Positions 16,554 to 24,703 of a DNA stretch of 64,000 nucleotides are shown one piece after another. The DNA lies in assembly GCF_031195445.1 (NCBI RefSeq), contig NZ_CP133480.1:2286501-2350500 (forward strand), given 5' to 3'. Every line of letters begins with the position of its first letter. The first letter of the stretch is position 1. Made by a program: the position numbers and the translations under genes. The notes beneath the pieces are model-generated. The model was not told the origin of the DNA, made no database searches, and worked only from the letters and a program-made list of their open reading frames with translations. The DNA is from Acuticoccus sp. MNP-M23. GTDB taxonomy: Bacteria; Pseudomonadota; Alphaproteobacteria; Rhizobiales; Amorphaceae.

Positions 16554-18932
16554 GTGAAGACGTCGATGCCCTCGCTGACCCGGCTGCAACCCCGTTCGAT
16601 TGGAGGGACGGCGCTTTCATTCGCAGGCGCTCATCCGGCCGAGCTTGTGGAGCCGGACGACACGGGGCTCACACCAATTCTCGAAATGCTGCGTCTGGCA
16701 ACGAACGCGCACCAGGTCTCCCTTCAACTGCATGGCAATGACGCCCCGGTTCGTGTCGTGGTGTGCGGCGCGTCCTCAGGGGGCGACCAATGTGGGTCCG
16801 CGTTCCGGGCGAGCCACGAGGTTGTGGCGCAGACAGGCGAGGTGGTCGGCGCAATCATTCTTGAAGGTGGACCGGCGCGCCCCGTCTCCGATGCGGAAAC
16901 GGATGGGATGAAGCTCGCCGCTCAGCTGGCTGCCAGTCAGCTTCAGGCAAGGCTTGATCGGCGCAGGCTTGAAGCGGCGCAGATCAATGCCGCCCAAATG
17001 GAAATTGATTTTGACCGGCAGAGCCGGATGCTGGCGCAGATCGGCACGCGCACAAAGATTGGCGCATGGTCGCTCGATGCGCGGACACTGGAATTCCAAT
17101 GGACCGACCAGCAGATGCTTGGAGCCCACGGCCTCTCCGATGGAGAGCGTCCTGGCGGCGACGAGCCGGGAAAGCTCTTCGCAGGCGAAGTGGGAAAGAA
17201 AGTCCGCGAAGCCGTGCAGCATGCGATCGACACCGGCGAACAGCTTGACTGCGAGGTGGAGATTGCCGACGGGCGCGGCGCCACCCGGAAGATCCGCATC
17301 GTTGGAGAGGCAAGAACGGTCGACGGCAAGACGGAAAGCCTGTTCGGCATCACCACCGACGTGACCGACCAGCGGACCGATGATGCGCCGGCCCGCCGCC
17401 ACTCCACGATGCTCGACGGCGCTAGCGATCCTGTCGTCGTTTTCGATCTTGCGGGCAAGGTCCTGTACTGGAACCGCGAGGCCGAGTGCGTCTACGGCTG
17501 GACCAGGGCCGAAGTCGTCGGCGCCGACGTGGCAAGCCTGATCGCCAAAGAACCGGAAGAGCACGCGCGGATTGTCGGCGCCGTTCAGCGCGATCGGCGC
17601 TGGTCCGGCTCGACGACACACCGCACCCGTAGCGGCAAGACGCTGCTTGTCCACGGCAGGCTCACCCTTGCGGTTGACGCAGATGGCGAGGCCAGTGCGA
17701 TCCTGGGCATCTATTCTGACAAGGCGGCCCCGATCGCGCTGGATGAAGAAGAGCAGCGCAGCACCCGGCTCGACGCTGTGGTGGAGCTGACCGGCGGCGT
17801 TGCGCACGACTTCAACAATCTTCTCACCGTCATCCTGAGCGGCGCAGATCTGATGTTGCACCGGATCGATCCGGGCGACGGCCGCATTCTGCCGCTGGTC
17901 AGGATGACGCGCGATGCGGCCGAGCGCGGGCGCGACCTCGTCGGCCGGATGCTGGCCTTTGCGCAGCGCCAGGAGCTGGAGGCGCGCAGCGTCGACGTGA
18001 ACGAACTCGTCACCAATGCCGAACCTTTGCTTCAGGAAACGGTCGGCGACGAGATTGGCGTCAACATCGTCCGCTCGGAAGGGCTGTGGCAGGCGCTGGT
18101 TGATCCGATCAAGCTGGAAAGCGCGATCGTGAACCTTTGCATCAATGCGCGTGATGCGATGGAAGGCAGGTCCGGCACCCTCAATGTCGAACTGCGCAAC
18201 ACGTCGCTCAGCGAAACGGAAGCGGCCGGAATGTCGGAAATGAGTGCCGGCGATTATGTGATGATTTCGCTGAGCGACACTGGGTGCGGCATGTCCCGCC
18301 AGACGCTGGCGCGGGTGTTCGAGCCATTCTTCACGACCAAGACCGGAACAGGGTCCGGTCTTGGCCTCAGCATGGTCTATGGCTTCGTGAAGCAGTCAGG
18401 CGGGCATATTCAGGCTAATTCAGAGCTGGGTGTGGGCACGACGGTTCGCATCTATCTGCCGCGCTCCGACACGTTCGCCGAAGAGCCGGAACGTCTGGTG
18501 GCACGCGGGATCGTGCGTGGCAGCGGCGAGATCGTTCTGGTTGCCGAGGACGATCCGGAGGTTCGTGCGCACGTGACGATGATGCTCGAAACGCTCGGAT
18601 ACCGCACGCTCGAAGCGGACAACGGGATCGCATCCGTGCGCATTCTGGAAAGCGACGCCAGGGTCGACCTTCTTTTCAGCGACGTGGTGATGGGTTGCGG
18701 CATGTCCGGGATCAGCGTGGCGCATCGGGCAGCGGCGCTCCGCCCGGCGTTGCCAATCGTCCTGACGTCGGGCTTCGCGCGTTTTCCGGAGACCGAGACC
18801 GCCGGCGAGAAGATTGAATGGCCGCTGCTGTCCAAGCCCTACACGTTGGCGCAGCTGTCGGAAACGCTGAGGACGGCCTTCAGAGAGACAGCGCCGCGTG
18901 AGCAGGGAGCGTCGAGCGCCGATCCGACGTGA
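16554..18932 (+). CDS. PAS-domain hybrid histidine kinase
   Basis: 792-residue cytoplasmic sensor kinase with no membrane segment. Order: an N-terminal GAF/PAS-like region (about 35-135), PAS 1 (165-272), PAS 2 (282-390), HisKA with phospho-acceptor His418 in GGVAHDFNNLL, HATPase with N-box VNLCINARDAM, G-boxes DTGCGM and GTGSGLGLSMVYG, then a C-terminal receiver (658-780) with acidic pair EDD and Asp710 in DLLFSDVVM. Lys is present in LSKPY. All catalytic residues are intact. The start is GTG 16554 or ATG 16566; neither has a strong ribosome-binding site. Its 3' end overlaps the opposing REC-EAL gene by 53 nt. A phosphorelay to the neighbouring regulators is plausible but unproven. Confidence 0.93.
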   Translation: MKTSMPSLTRLQPRSIGGTALSFAGAHPAELVEPDDTGLTPILEMLRLATNAHQVSLQLHGNDAPVRVVVCGASSGGDQCGSAFRASHEVVAQTGEVVGAIILEGGPARPVSDAETDGMKLAAQLAASQLQARLDRRRLEAAQINAAQMEIDFDRQSRMLAQIGTRTKIGAWSLDARTLEFQWTDQQMLGAHGLSDGERPGGDEPGKLFAGEVGKKVREAVQHAIDTGEQLDCEVEIADGRGATRKIRIVGEARTVDGKTESLFGITTDVTDQRTDDAPARRHSTMLDGASDPVVVFDLAGKVLYWNREAECVYGWTRAEVVGADVASLIAKEPEEHARIVGAVQRDRRWSGSTTHRTRSGKTLLVHGRLTLAVDADGEASAILGIYSDKAAPIALDEEEQRSTRLDAVVELTGGVAHDFNNLLTVILSGADLMLHRIDPGDGRILPLVRMTRDAAERGRDLVGRMLAFAQRQELEARSVDVNELVTNAEPLLQETVGDEIGVNIVRSEGLWQALVDPIKLESAIVNLCINARDAMEGRSGTLNVELRNTSLSETEAAGMSEMSAGDYVMISLSDTGCGMSRQTLARVFEPFFTTKTGTGSGLGLSMVYGFVKQSGGHIQANSELGVGTTVRIYLPRSDTFAEEPERLVARGIVRGSGEIVLVAEDDPEVRAHVTMMLETLGYRTLEADNGIASVRILESDARVDLLFSDVVMGCGMSGISVAHRAAALRPALPIVLTSGFARFPETETAGEKIEWPLLSKPYTLAQLSETLRTAFRETAPREQGASSADPT

Positions 18933-20085
18933 CGTCCGGCGATACCGCATACTGCATGGTGATGAGGTCCGGGCTCCGTGGTGGGCAAAGGCCGAACCCC
19001 TGCAGGCTGGTGCACCCCACCTCCAGCGCGATCTTCATGGTCTGGCTGTCTTCCACGCCTTCGGCGCACACGTCGATGTTCAACGAGTGGGCAAGGTCCG
19101 CTGCGGCCCGCATGATGCTGATCGCCTTCTTGCTGGATTTTGCTGCTGCGAGGAAGGTCGTGTCGATCTTGATCTGGTCGAAAAGACCTATGTTCAGGCG
19201 CTCGAATGAGGAATAGCCAATCCCGAAATCGTCAAGACTGAGAGGGAAGTCGCGCATCTTCAGGCGCGTCAGGTTGTATTTTGCTTCCTCGGTGCTCTGG
19301 AACTTGCTGTATTCGGTCAGCTCCAGGCGCAGCTTCTTGGCGCTGATGCCGAACTCTTCGACGATGGCGAACATGGCGTCAGGCAGCCGCGAGTCGGTCA
19401 CCACCTCGGGGGGAAGGTTGATTGCGCCGCCGACGGGAAAGCCGGATCGCTCCCAGTCCGCCACCTGCCGGGCGGTGATTCGCGCCATATGCAGGGTGAA
19501 ATCCCACCAGAGCGCGGGGTTTTCGATCTTCGGCAGGAACTGGCCGGGCCCGAGGAGGCCGCGCGAGGGATGCTGCCAGCGGGCAAGGGCTTCACAATAC
19601 TCCACCGGGCGTTCCCGCGACGGGCTCACGGTGAAGATCGGCTGGTAGTAGGCAACGATCTGCCCTTTGCTGACGGCAGCGCTGACATCCAGGGAGCCAT
19701 CTTCGGACGGTGGCTCGCTCTGGCCGAGGAGGCGCAGAAGGTCTGGAATATCAAATGGTTTGTGGAGGACGCCCAGCACCTCGATGCCGCGCGATTCGGC
19801 CATGTCTGCCGTTGTGGCAAGGGTCCGCTCGTCGCAACCGCTCATCAGGATGAGAGACGGGCGGTCGCCAAGGTCTGCGAGCATCTGCACGAATTCGACA
19901 CCGTCGCACCCGGGCATCATCAGGTCTGAAATGACGATATCGAGCTTGTCGTTGTCGAGGTTCTTCGCAAGATCGCGGGCATTGCTGTAGGCGAACGCCT
20001 TCATGCCGGCGTCGGTAACCGCCATCTCAAGCAGAGAGCAAATGTGCACTTCGTCGTCTAATATGCCGACGTGTACTCTATCCAA
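18880..20085 (-). CDS. Response regulator with EAL cyclic-di-GMP phosphodiesterase domain
   Basis: About 401-residue two-domain protein. The N-terminal receiver (about 1-120) keeps LDDE, the phospho-acceptor in VISDLMMP and Lys in LHKPF. The EAL domain (about 150-390) keeps EALARW, Asn in AINLPPEV, ELTEY, LDDFGIGYSS, IKID, EGVE and QGFGL. The divergences from consensus (DDFGT to DDFGI, QGY to QGF) are conservative, so phosphodiesterase activity is likely. Start: TTG 20085 has GGAGG 6 nt upstream, directly before the receiver; a TTG at 20121 would add 12 residues. Lies downstream of the OmpR-type gene on the same strand, and tail-to-tail overlapping the hybrid kinase. Confidence 0.9.
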   Translation of the reverse strand: MDRVHVGILDDEVHICSLLEMAVTDAGMKAFAYSNARDLAKNLDNDKLDIVISDLMMPGCDGVEFVQMLADLGDRPSLILMSGCDERTLATTADMAESRGIEVLGVLHKPFDIPDLLRLLGQSEPPSEDGSLDVSAAVSKGQIVAYYQPIFTVSPSRERPVEYCEALARWQHPSRGLLGPGQFLPKIENPALWWDFTLHMARITARQVADWERSGFPVGGAINLPPEVVTDSRLPDAMFAIVEEFGISAKKLRLELTEYSKFQSTEEAKYNLTRLKMRDFPLSLDDFGIGYSSFERLNIGLFDQIKIDTTFLAAAKSSKKAISIMRAAADLAHSLNIDVCAEGVEDSQTMKIALEVGCTSLQGFGLCPPRSPDLITMQYAVSPDVTSDRRSTLPAHAALSL

Positions 20086-20129
20086 AACAGCCTCCAGCCG
20101 GACAAGCGCGGAGCGACTCAACGATTGAA

Positions 20130-20903
20130 TTAATCGACAATGTATCCGACGCGATGCACCGTCCGAATGCCATCTGTAGCACCTAAGTTCAATTTTCGAC
20201 GAAGACTGGAGACATGAACATCAATTCTGCGATCAAGCGGGTCGCGCTGTGGGGCGCCGACAACATAACGGTAGATGCTGTCCCGAGACATTACTTGCCC
20301 GCGATTGTTGAGCATGAACTCAAGCGTGCGAAACTCCGCATCTGAAAGGTTCTGGCGTTCACCCGAAGCACTTTCCACGATGTGCCGAGCGCTGTCGAGC
20401 AGCCATTCGCCGATCTTCAATTTGGGCTGCTCGTCGGATTCCGCGTTGGCCGAGCGGCCCAAAACCTGAAGCTGACGCATCCGGCTTGCGTGACGCTTTA
20501 CGCGCGCGACGAGCTCCCGCGTCTCGAAGGGTTTGCCGACATAATCATCCGCACCCACCTCGATGCCGATCACCTTGTCGACCGGATCCGAGCGACCCGA
20601 AATGATTATGACGGCTGTCGTTTCGCGGGAAGCGAGCTTGCGCACCAGCTCGAGACCGTCTCCGTCATCCAGCCGCAAGTCGATAAGCGCAACCAGAAAA
20701 TTGCGCGATGCAAGCTTCTGATCGGCTTCCAGGACGCTTCCAGCGGTTGAAACCGAAAAATTTTCCTGTTCGAGGATGAGCGACAGTATTTCACGAATGG
20801 ATTTATCATCCTCGACAACAAGGATGTTTCCGTTTGTCTCCGACGTGGAAGCGTCGCTCTGGGAATCTGTGCCGCCTAACGTCTCTGTGTGCGGTGCAAG
20901 CAT
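20130..20903 (-). CDS. OmpR-family response regulator transcription factor
   Basis: 257-residue regulator. After a 25-residue Ser/Thr-rich head, a receiver domain (about 26-140) shows VVEDD, phospho-acceptor Asp in ALIDLRLDDGDG, conserved Ser/Thr in IIISGRS and Lys in VGKPFE. The C-terminal winged-helix (about 165-257) shows LSDAEFRTLEFMLNNRGQVMSR and DVHVSSLRRKL. It probably binds DNA as a dimer upon phosphorylation. ATG 20903 has AGAGG 8 nt upstream. The REC-EAL gene follows closely on the same strand, so both likely form an operon that answers the convergent hybrid kinase. Confidence 0.94.
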   Translation of the reverse strand: MLAPHTETLGGTDSQSDASTSETNGNILVVEDDKSIREILSLILEQENFSVSTAGSVLEADQKLASRNFLVALIDLRLDDGDGLELVRKLASRETTAVIIISGRSDPVDKVIGIEVGADDYVGKPFETRELVARVKRHASRMRQLQVLGRSANAESDEQPKLKIGEWLLDSARHIVESASGERQNLSDAEFRTLEFMLNNRGQVMSRDSIYRYVVGAPQRDPLDRRIDVHVSSLRRKLNLGATDGIRTVHRVGYIVD

Positions 20904-21208
20904 CCGTACGACCTCTTCGTAAACAGATGAAGAGTCTTAGACACTGCTCGCAAAAAGACAACCATAAGTCCGTCTGCAACAGGCTTCGCTCAACGCGGTC
21001 CGGAAGCAGACCGTCACCTAAAAGATGACAGAACGGGTCTTAATTTCAGGTTATTGAACTGATAATTATTCTTATGATCAGCATATTTTGTATTTATTTT
21101 CACAGTCGGACTTTTTTGGGATCGATCGACCCTCCGCCCGGTTCGCTTAGGCCAAAATGACGCTGATCAACAGGTGGCGTTTACCCGTATCGATCAGCGC
21201 CCTTCCCG
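20904..21208. other. 305-nt intergenic region, AT-rich centre
   Basis: Upstream region of the OmpR-type regulator and downstream region of the GH8 gene, both read leftwards. No gene is supported. The part around 21040-21105 is conspicuously AT-rich. A weak promoter-like pair for the regulator (TTGTCT, 16 nt, TAAGAC on the minus strand) lies near 20940-20970. Confidence 0.5.
21154..21199 (-). terminator. Probable terminator after GH8 gene
   Basis: Perfect 8-bp inverted repeat CGCTGATC (21161-21168) and GATCAGCG (21192-21199) with a 23-nt loop, 10 nt after the GH8 stop. On the minus strand the stem is followed by TCATTTTGG, a short T run. The loop is long, so the call is tentative. Confidence 0.45.
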
Positions 21209-22399
21209 TCAGCTGGCCGGAGCATATGCCGAGCCGATGGCAATGCTGTCGGCAGGGGCCACGCAGCCCGGATGATATTCGCGGGCGGCAGCGAGGCCCA
21301 GAAGATGAAGGCTCGACCCGTAGTAGGTGGTGGTGCGGAACGAGATGTCCTGCGAAGGGATAGCGACGCCGCGGGCCACGCAACCGGAAAGGCCGGCAAT
21401 GAAGCGATAGCCAAGGTCGTTCATCTTCGTGACTTTACGACCCGATGGCATGTGACGTTCCACCGGGTAGCCTTTGCCGGCGATGTTCCACGACCAGTCG
21501 AACGGGGCAAAATCGCCGTCGGGAAGGTTGCCGCCGGCCATGTAGAGCGGGATCCGCACGGCGTTGTAGCCGGACTTGCGATCGACGCCCTGCGCCACAG
21601 AGAGTGCGCCGGTATTGCTGTCGATGGCAATCCAGTCAGGCGTGCTCTGGTTGCTGCCGAACTTCGCGCGCTGGGTGAGCAGGCGACCGTTGCGCACAAC
21701 CTCGTCCCAGGGGAACTCGGGACGAATGTGTTCGAAGGTCCGCAGTGCGCCGAACACATAATATGAAAGGTTGACGACCGGGCCGCGGTTGCCGGGTATG
21801 TTGTCGAACCCGCTACGGCCTGGCTTCAACACCTTCATTCCGGCGACATCGGCAATAAGATGCTTGCCGATCGCGTGGACGAGCTTGTCCGCCTCGGCGA
21901 GGTAACGCTTGTCATCCCACTGCAGTGCGGCGCGGATCAGCCCGTAGGCGACAAGGATGTCTCCGTCCGTGGCATTGTTCATGTCCGGGACGCGGGGCTG
22001 CGCATCGGGGAAATAGCGCCAGCTCAGGAGGTTGTCCGAGCGGATCTGCAGCGTGTTGCGGGTAAAGGTCCAGATCCGGTCGAAGGTCTCGCGGTCGTGG
22101 GCGTCGGCGGCAATCAGCATGCCGTAGCCCTGGCCTTCGGAGTGGCTGACACCGTGGTTCTCGATATCGACCACACGGCCATCCGATCGGATGTAGGTAT
22201 TCTTGTAGGCTGCCCACTCATGTGCGGCGATCAGGGGTGCGGACGATGCCCGGAACCCCTGTGCGGCAGCATCATCAAGGCCAGCAGACCCGGCTACCAC
22301 GCCTGCACCCACCATCGCGACACAGGCTGCGCCGCAGAAGGTGCGGGACAGGGTCTTCAGAATTGAGACAGCGGCGGGGGCGTAAAATTTCGAGAGCAT
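21209..22399 (-). CDS. Secreted glycoside hydrolase family 8 protein
   Basis: 396-residue exported protein: a basic start and hydrophobic stretch to about residue 47 (cleavage probably after AAAQ), then an (alpha/alpha)6-barrel GH8 domain. The acid catalyst is expected at Glu88 in HSEGQGYGM, and the GH8 signature ATDGDILVAYGLI follows at 143-155. At the position where BcsZ-type cellulases have the Asp base (SYDAIR), this protein reads GYNAVRIPLY with Asn279. It may use another base, as in some GH8 subfamilies, or have altered activity. No bcsA/bcsB genes are nearby. GAGG precedes the ATG. Substrate is unknown: cellulose, another beta-glucan or exopolysaccharide. Confidence 0.9.
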   Translation of the reverse strand: MLSKFYAPAAVSILKTLSRTFCGAACVAMVGAGVVAGSAGLDDAAAQGFRASSAPLIAAHEWAAYKNTYIRSDGRVVDIENHGVSHSEGQGYGMLIAADAHDRETFDRIWTFTRNTLQIRSDNLLSWRYFPDAQPRVPDMNNATDGDILVAYGLIRAALQWDDKRYLAEADKLVHAIGKHLIADVAGMKVLKPGRSGFDNIPGNRGPVVNLSYYVFGALRTFEHIRPEFPWDEVVRNGRLLTQRAKFGSNQSTPDWIAIDSNTGALSVAQGVDRKSGYNAVRIPLYMAGGNLPDGDFAPFDWSWNIAGKGYPVERHMPSGRKVTKMNDLGYRFIAGLSGCVARGVAIPSQDISFRTTTYYGSSLHLLGLAAAREYHPGCVAPADSIAIGSAYAPAS

Positions 22400-22587
22400 G
22401 GCAACCTCGGCTTGATATAACCAAGATCTAGGTGGCCCCCGCGTAAGTCTCCATGGGATTATTGTGGCGTGTACGCGTGCGATGTCTCGTAATAATATTC
22501 AAAACGAGGGAGATGTACTTTGTGTGCGGGAAATATGACTTGTGTGGAATAAATGTGTGGTTTGTAGGGAGAATATATTTGCAGTAG

Positions 22588-22617
22588 GAAATTTGCTCAG
22601 GAACCGCAGCAAATTTC
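22588..22617. repeat. Perfect 10-bp inverted repeat, operator-like
   Basis: GAAATTTGCT (22588-22597) and its exact reverse complement AGCAAATTTC (22608-22617) are separated by 10 nt, so the arm centres are about two helical turns apart on one DNA face. This fits a dimeric regulator site upstream of the GH8 gene. No T run follows, so it is not a good terminator. Confidence 0.6.
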
Positions 22618-22800
22618 GGAGATGTGATTCATTTGTAAAATATGTGCGGGAAATGATCAGGACTTGAGTCCGTAGATCGTCATTGCAGCCGCCGTTTTCG
22701 GGCGGATCTACGCTGGCTGGCTGGAAATGATGACGGCAACCCGAAAGCCTCCGCTAACGGGGGGCTGTCGTGCTCTGCCGGCTGCGTTCTTGTTTGTCAG

Positions 22801-22835
22801 CGCATGGCAAAGGGCGTGCGCCCGTTCGCCATGCG
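22801..22835 (-). terminator. Hairpin after the second CoxG gene
   Basis: CGCATGGC (22801-22808) pairs perfectly with GCCATGCG (22828-22835), with an inner GGGC/GCCC stem. It begins 2 nt after the stop of the CoxG-type gene read on the minus strand. No U-rich tail follows, so it may be a transcript-end stabiliser or a weak terminator. Confidence 0.4.
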
Positions 22836-22837
22836 GG

Positions 22838-23767
22838 TCAGAAACTGTCGAGCATGAGGTATGCAATGATGCAGATGCCGATGATCACCAGAAGCCAGCG
22901 CCCGACGCCTGACGGCCCGTCTCTCCTCTCGGCAGGCGCCTGCTCTCTGGTGGGAGACCAGGTCTTGATCTCGCGATAGTCGGTTTCGGGCAGTGCTCGC
23001 GCGGCGGGCGCGGCGTCGTCCGCGCGGGCCGCGCTCACAACCGGCTCGCGTTCGGTGGACGCTGTTTGCACCGGAGCGGCCTCAGGCTGGCTGACGGCGG
23101 CGCTGCTCGGCCGTGAAGGCCTGCGCAGCGCTGCAACCGCGGCCTGATGGGCGCGCTCCCAGTCGGCGTCGCTCTGCCATTCGGTGTCGGGCTTTTCGGC
23201 AGGTGCCGGTTCTTCAGGCTGGCGCGGCGCCGGATCGTCGCCATAACGTTCGCGGGTTGCAGTGCCGGTCCAGCTGCCTGCGGCATCCTGCATGGCCGGT
23301 TCGGCCGTAGGCTCGACGTCGCCGCCGTCCAGAATGAGCTGCAGGCGTGAAAAGAACTCGGCCGTCAGCGTGCGGGCCTTCTTGTCGATCACCTCGTCCG
23401 GCAGGTCGGCGATGCGGCCCAGCGGCGTAATGGCGGTGTGGTAGGCAAGGTTTGTGGTGTTCTCGTCAATCATCGCCAGCGCAACATGGGCGTTGCCGTC
23501 AGCCCCACCAACGGCACGCCCGCTGTCGGCATGGCCGTGCATGGAAAAGCCCATCGGCGCATCGTCGTTGTAAAGCGTGACCAGCGCGAGGAACGTGGAG
23601 CTGATCGGGCCGACCTTCAGCGCGATCTCGGCTTCGTACCGTGTTCCGTCGATCTGTGTGAACCGCTGGCAGCCCGGGATCGCCTGACGTAAGGTCGCCG
23701 GATCGTGCAGCATCGCGTACACGTCGTTCCGGGGTGCTTTCAGCACCTTCTCGCCAGTCAATTCCAT
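22838..23767 (-). CDS. CoxG family protein (second copy) with long linker and membrane anchor
   Basis: 309-residue protein built like CoxG at 6.9 kb: an SRPBCC/CoxG domain at 1-150 (MELTGEKVLKAPRNDVYAML, LKVGPISSTFLALVTL), then about 130 residues rich in Pro, Ala, Glu and Arg, then a C-terminal transmembrane helix (WLLVIIGICIIAYLML). The start at ATG 23767 has AAGGGA upstream and matches the paralogue's N-terminus; in-frame starts up to 23878 are not supported. No cox structural genes are adjacent, so its partner is unknown. A hairpin follows the stop. Confidence 0.88.
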   Translation of the reverse strand: MELTGEKVLKAPRNDVYAMLHDPATLRQAIPGCQRFTQIDGTRYEAEIALKVGPISSTFLALVTLYNDDAPMGFSMHGHADSGRAVGGADGNAHVALAMIDENTTNLAYHTAITPLGRIADLPDEVIDKKARTLTAEFFSRLQLILDGGDVEPTAEPAMQDAAGSWTGTATRERYGDDPAPRQPEEPAPAEKPDTEWQSDADWERAHQAAVAALRRPSRPSSAAVSQPEAAPVQTASTEREPVVSAARADDAAPAARALPETDYREIKTWSPTREQAPAERRDGPSGVGRWLLVIIGICIIAYLMLDSF

Positions 23768-23998
23768 CGCGGTGGATCCCTTTTCATCGTTGCCAGCCTG
23801 ACTCCCGCAGACAGGCGCAAAGCCTGATGTCTGAATGGATCGGCGGGCAGCCGTGAACATGCGCGACATGCTGCACACTGCAGCCTATGTAAGGCGTTTC
23901 GGGGTGACAGAAAAGTTAAGCCGTCACCGGAATTGGGCTCTGCTCTAAATTTCCGACCCGGGAAAAGCCGATGTTTCAAATTAATGGGGGCAAGTTGA

Positions 23999-24703
23999 AT
24001 GCCTGACACGAAGATCTGTCCAATTTGCGGTGGCACTGCATTCATTCCCGGCCCGAAGGGGCGGATGTCTCCAGGCGGCATCGCGCCGCGCTGTGCTGTC
24101 TGCGCCTCGCTCGAACGCCACCGTGCCTTCCGCTCTGTGTTCGATGCGTTGCGGCCGGCATTGGCGGGGAAGTCGGCGCTGCAATTCAGCCCCGATGTCT
24201 CGGCGCCGCGTGATGCATTCGGCCGCTTCGAGGTGTCGGACTACGGGGTCGAGAACAGTCTCGACATGTCGGCCATCGACCGCGCCGACAACGCCTACGA
24301 CGTGGTGATCGCCAACCATGTGATGGAGCATGTGGAAAATGATCGCGCCGCCATGGCCGAACTCGACCGGATCGTCCGGCCGACGGGGTTCATTTTCCTG
24401 TCGGTCCCGGATCTGCTTCGCGTGGACGCGACCCACGAATATGGCCGCGCTCGTGAAGACAAGCACGGCCATTGGCGGGTTTACGGGCCCGATATTGCGC
24501 TGCGCTGGCGCGAGGCGGTGCCGGACTGGAAAGGCGTTGGCGTCATCGGTATCGACCCGGTGACCGGCGAACCGGACCGGGCGACGCTGCTCGGCCGCGA
24601 CGGGGCGTTGCTGGAAGGCCTCACTGCGCTGATCGGCGCAGCAGGGCTTCAGGCATCGGACGCGTTCGGGCCGCAGCCGGAGGTCGGCGCCGTCAGCGCC
24701 TAG
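23999..24703 (+). CDS. Class I SAM methyltransferase with N-terminal zinc-ribbon
   Basis: 234-residue protein. The first 40 residues hold two CxxC pairs (CPICGG and CAVCASLERHR), a probable zinc ribbon. A methyltransferase-11-type domain follows, with a weak motif I (SALQFSPDVS), YDVVIANHVMEHVEN (motif IV-like) and VRPTGFIFLSVP. The C-terminal part carries DLLRVDATHEYG. Similar proteins occur in cell-surface polysaccharide and other contexts; the substrate cannot be named. The 3' end overlaps the convergent YHS gene by 4 nt. The ribosome-binding site is weak (GGGGG). Confidence 0.8.
   Translation: MPDTKICPICGGTAFIPGPKGRMSPGGIAPRCAVCASLERHRAFRSVFDALRPALAGKSALQFSPDVSAPRDAFGRFEVSDYGVENSLDMSAIDRADNAYDVVIANHVMEHVENDRAAMAELDRIVRPTGFIFLSVPDLLRVDATHEYGRAREDKHGHWRVYGPDIALRWREAVPDWKGVGVIGIDPVTGEPDRATLLGRDGALLEGLTALIGAAGLQASDAFGPQPEVGAVSA

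Larger units (their letters stand above)
22400..22837. promoter_or_regulatory. AT-rich regulatory region upstream of the GH8 gene
   Basis: 438 nt without a supported gene, lying upstream of the GH8 start and downstream of the second CoxG gene. The part from 22480 to 22660 is much lower in GC than any gene here. It contains a 12-bp direct repeat TGTGCGGGAAAT at 22523-22534 and 22643-22654 (120 nt apart), a shorter TGTGTGG repeat at 22541 and 22554, and a perfect inverted repeat (separate entry). The arrangement suggests several regulator-binding sites controlling the glycosidase gene. A 61-codon frame from 22727 is not convincing as a gene. Confidence 0.5.

Noticed and set aside
22727-22912. 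Short plus-strand frame of 61 codons
   Set aside because: Overlaps the 3' end of the CoxG-type gene and a hairpin, lacks a ribosome-binding site and resembles no family.
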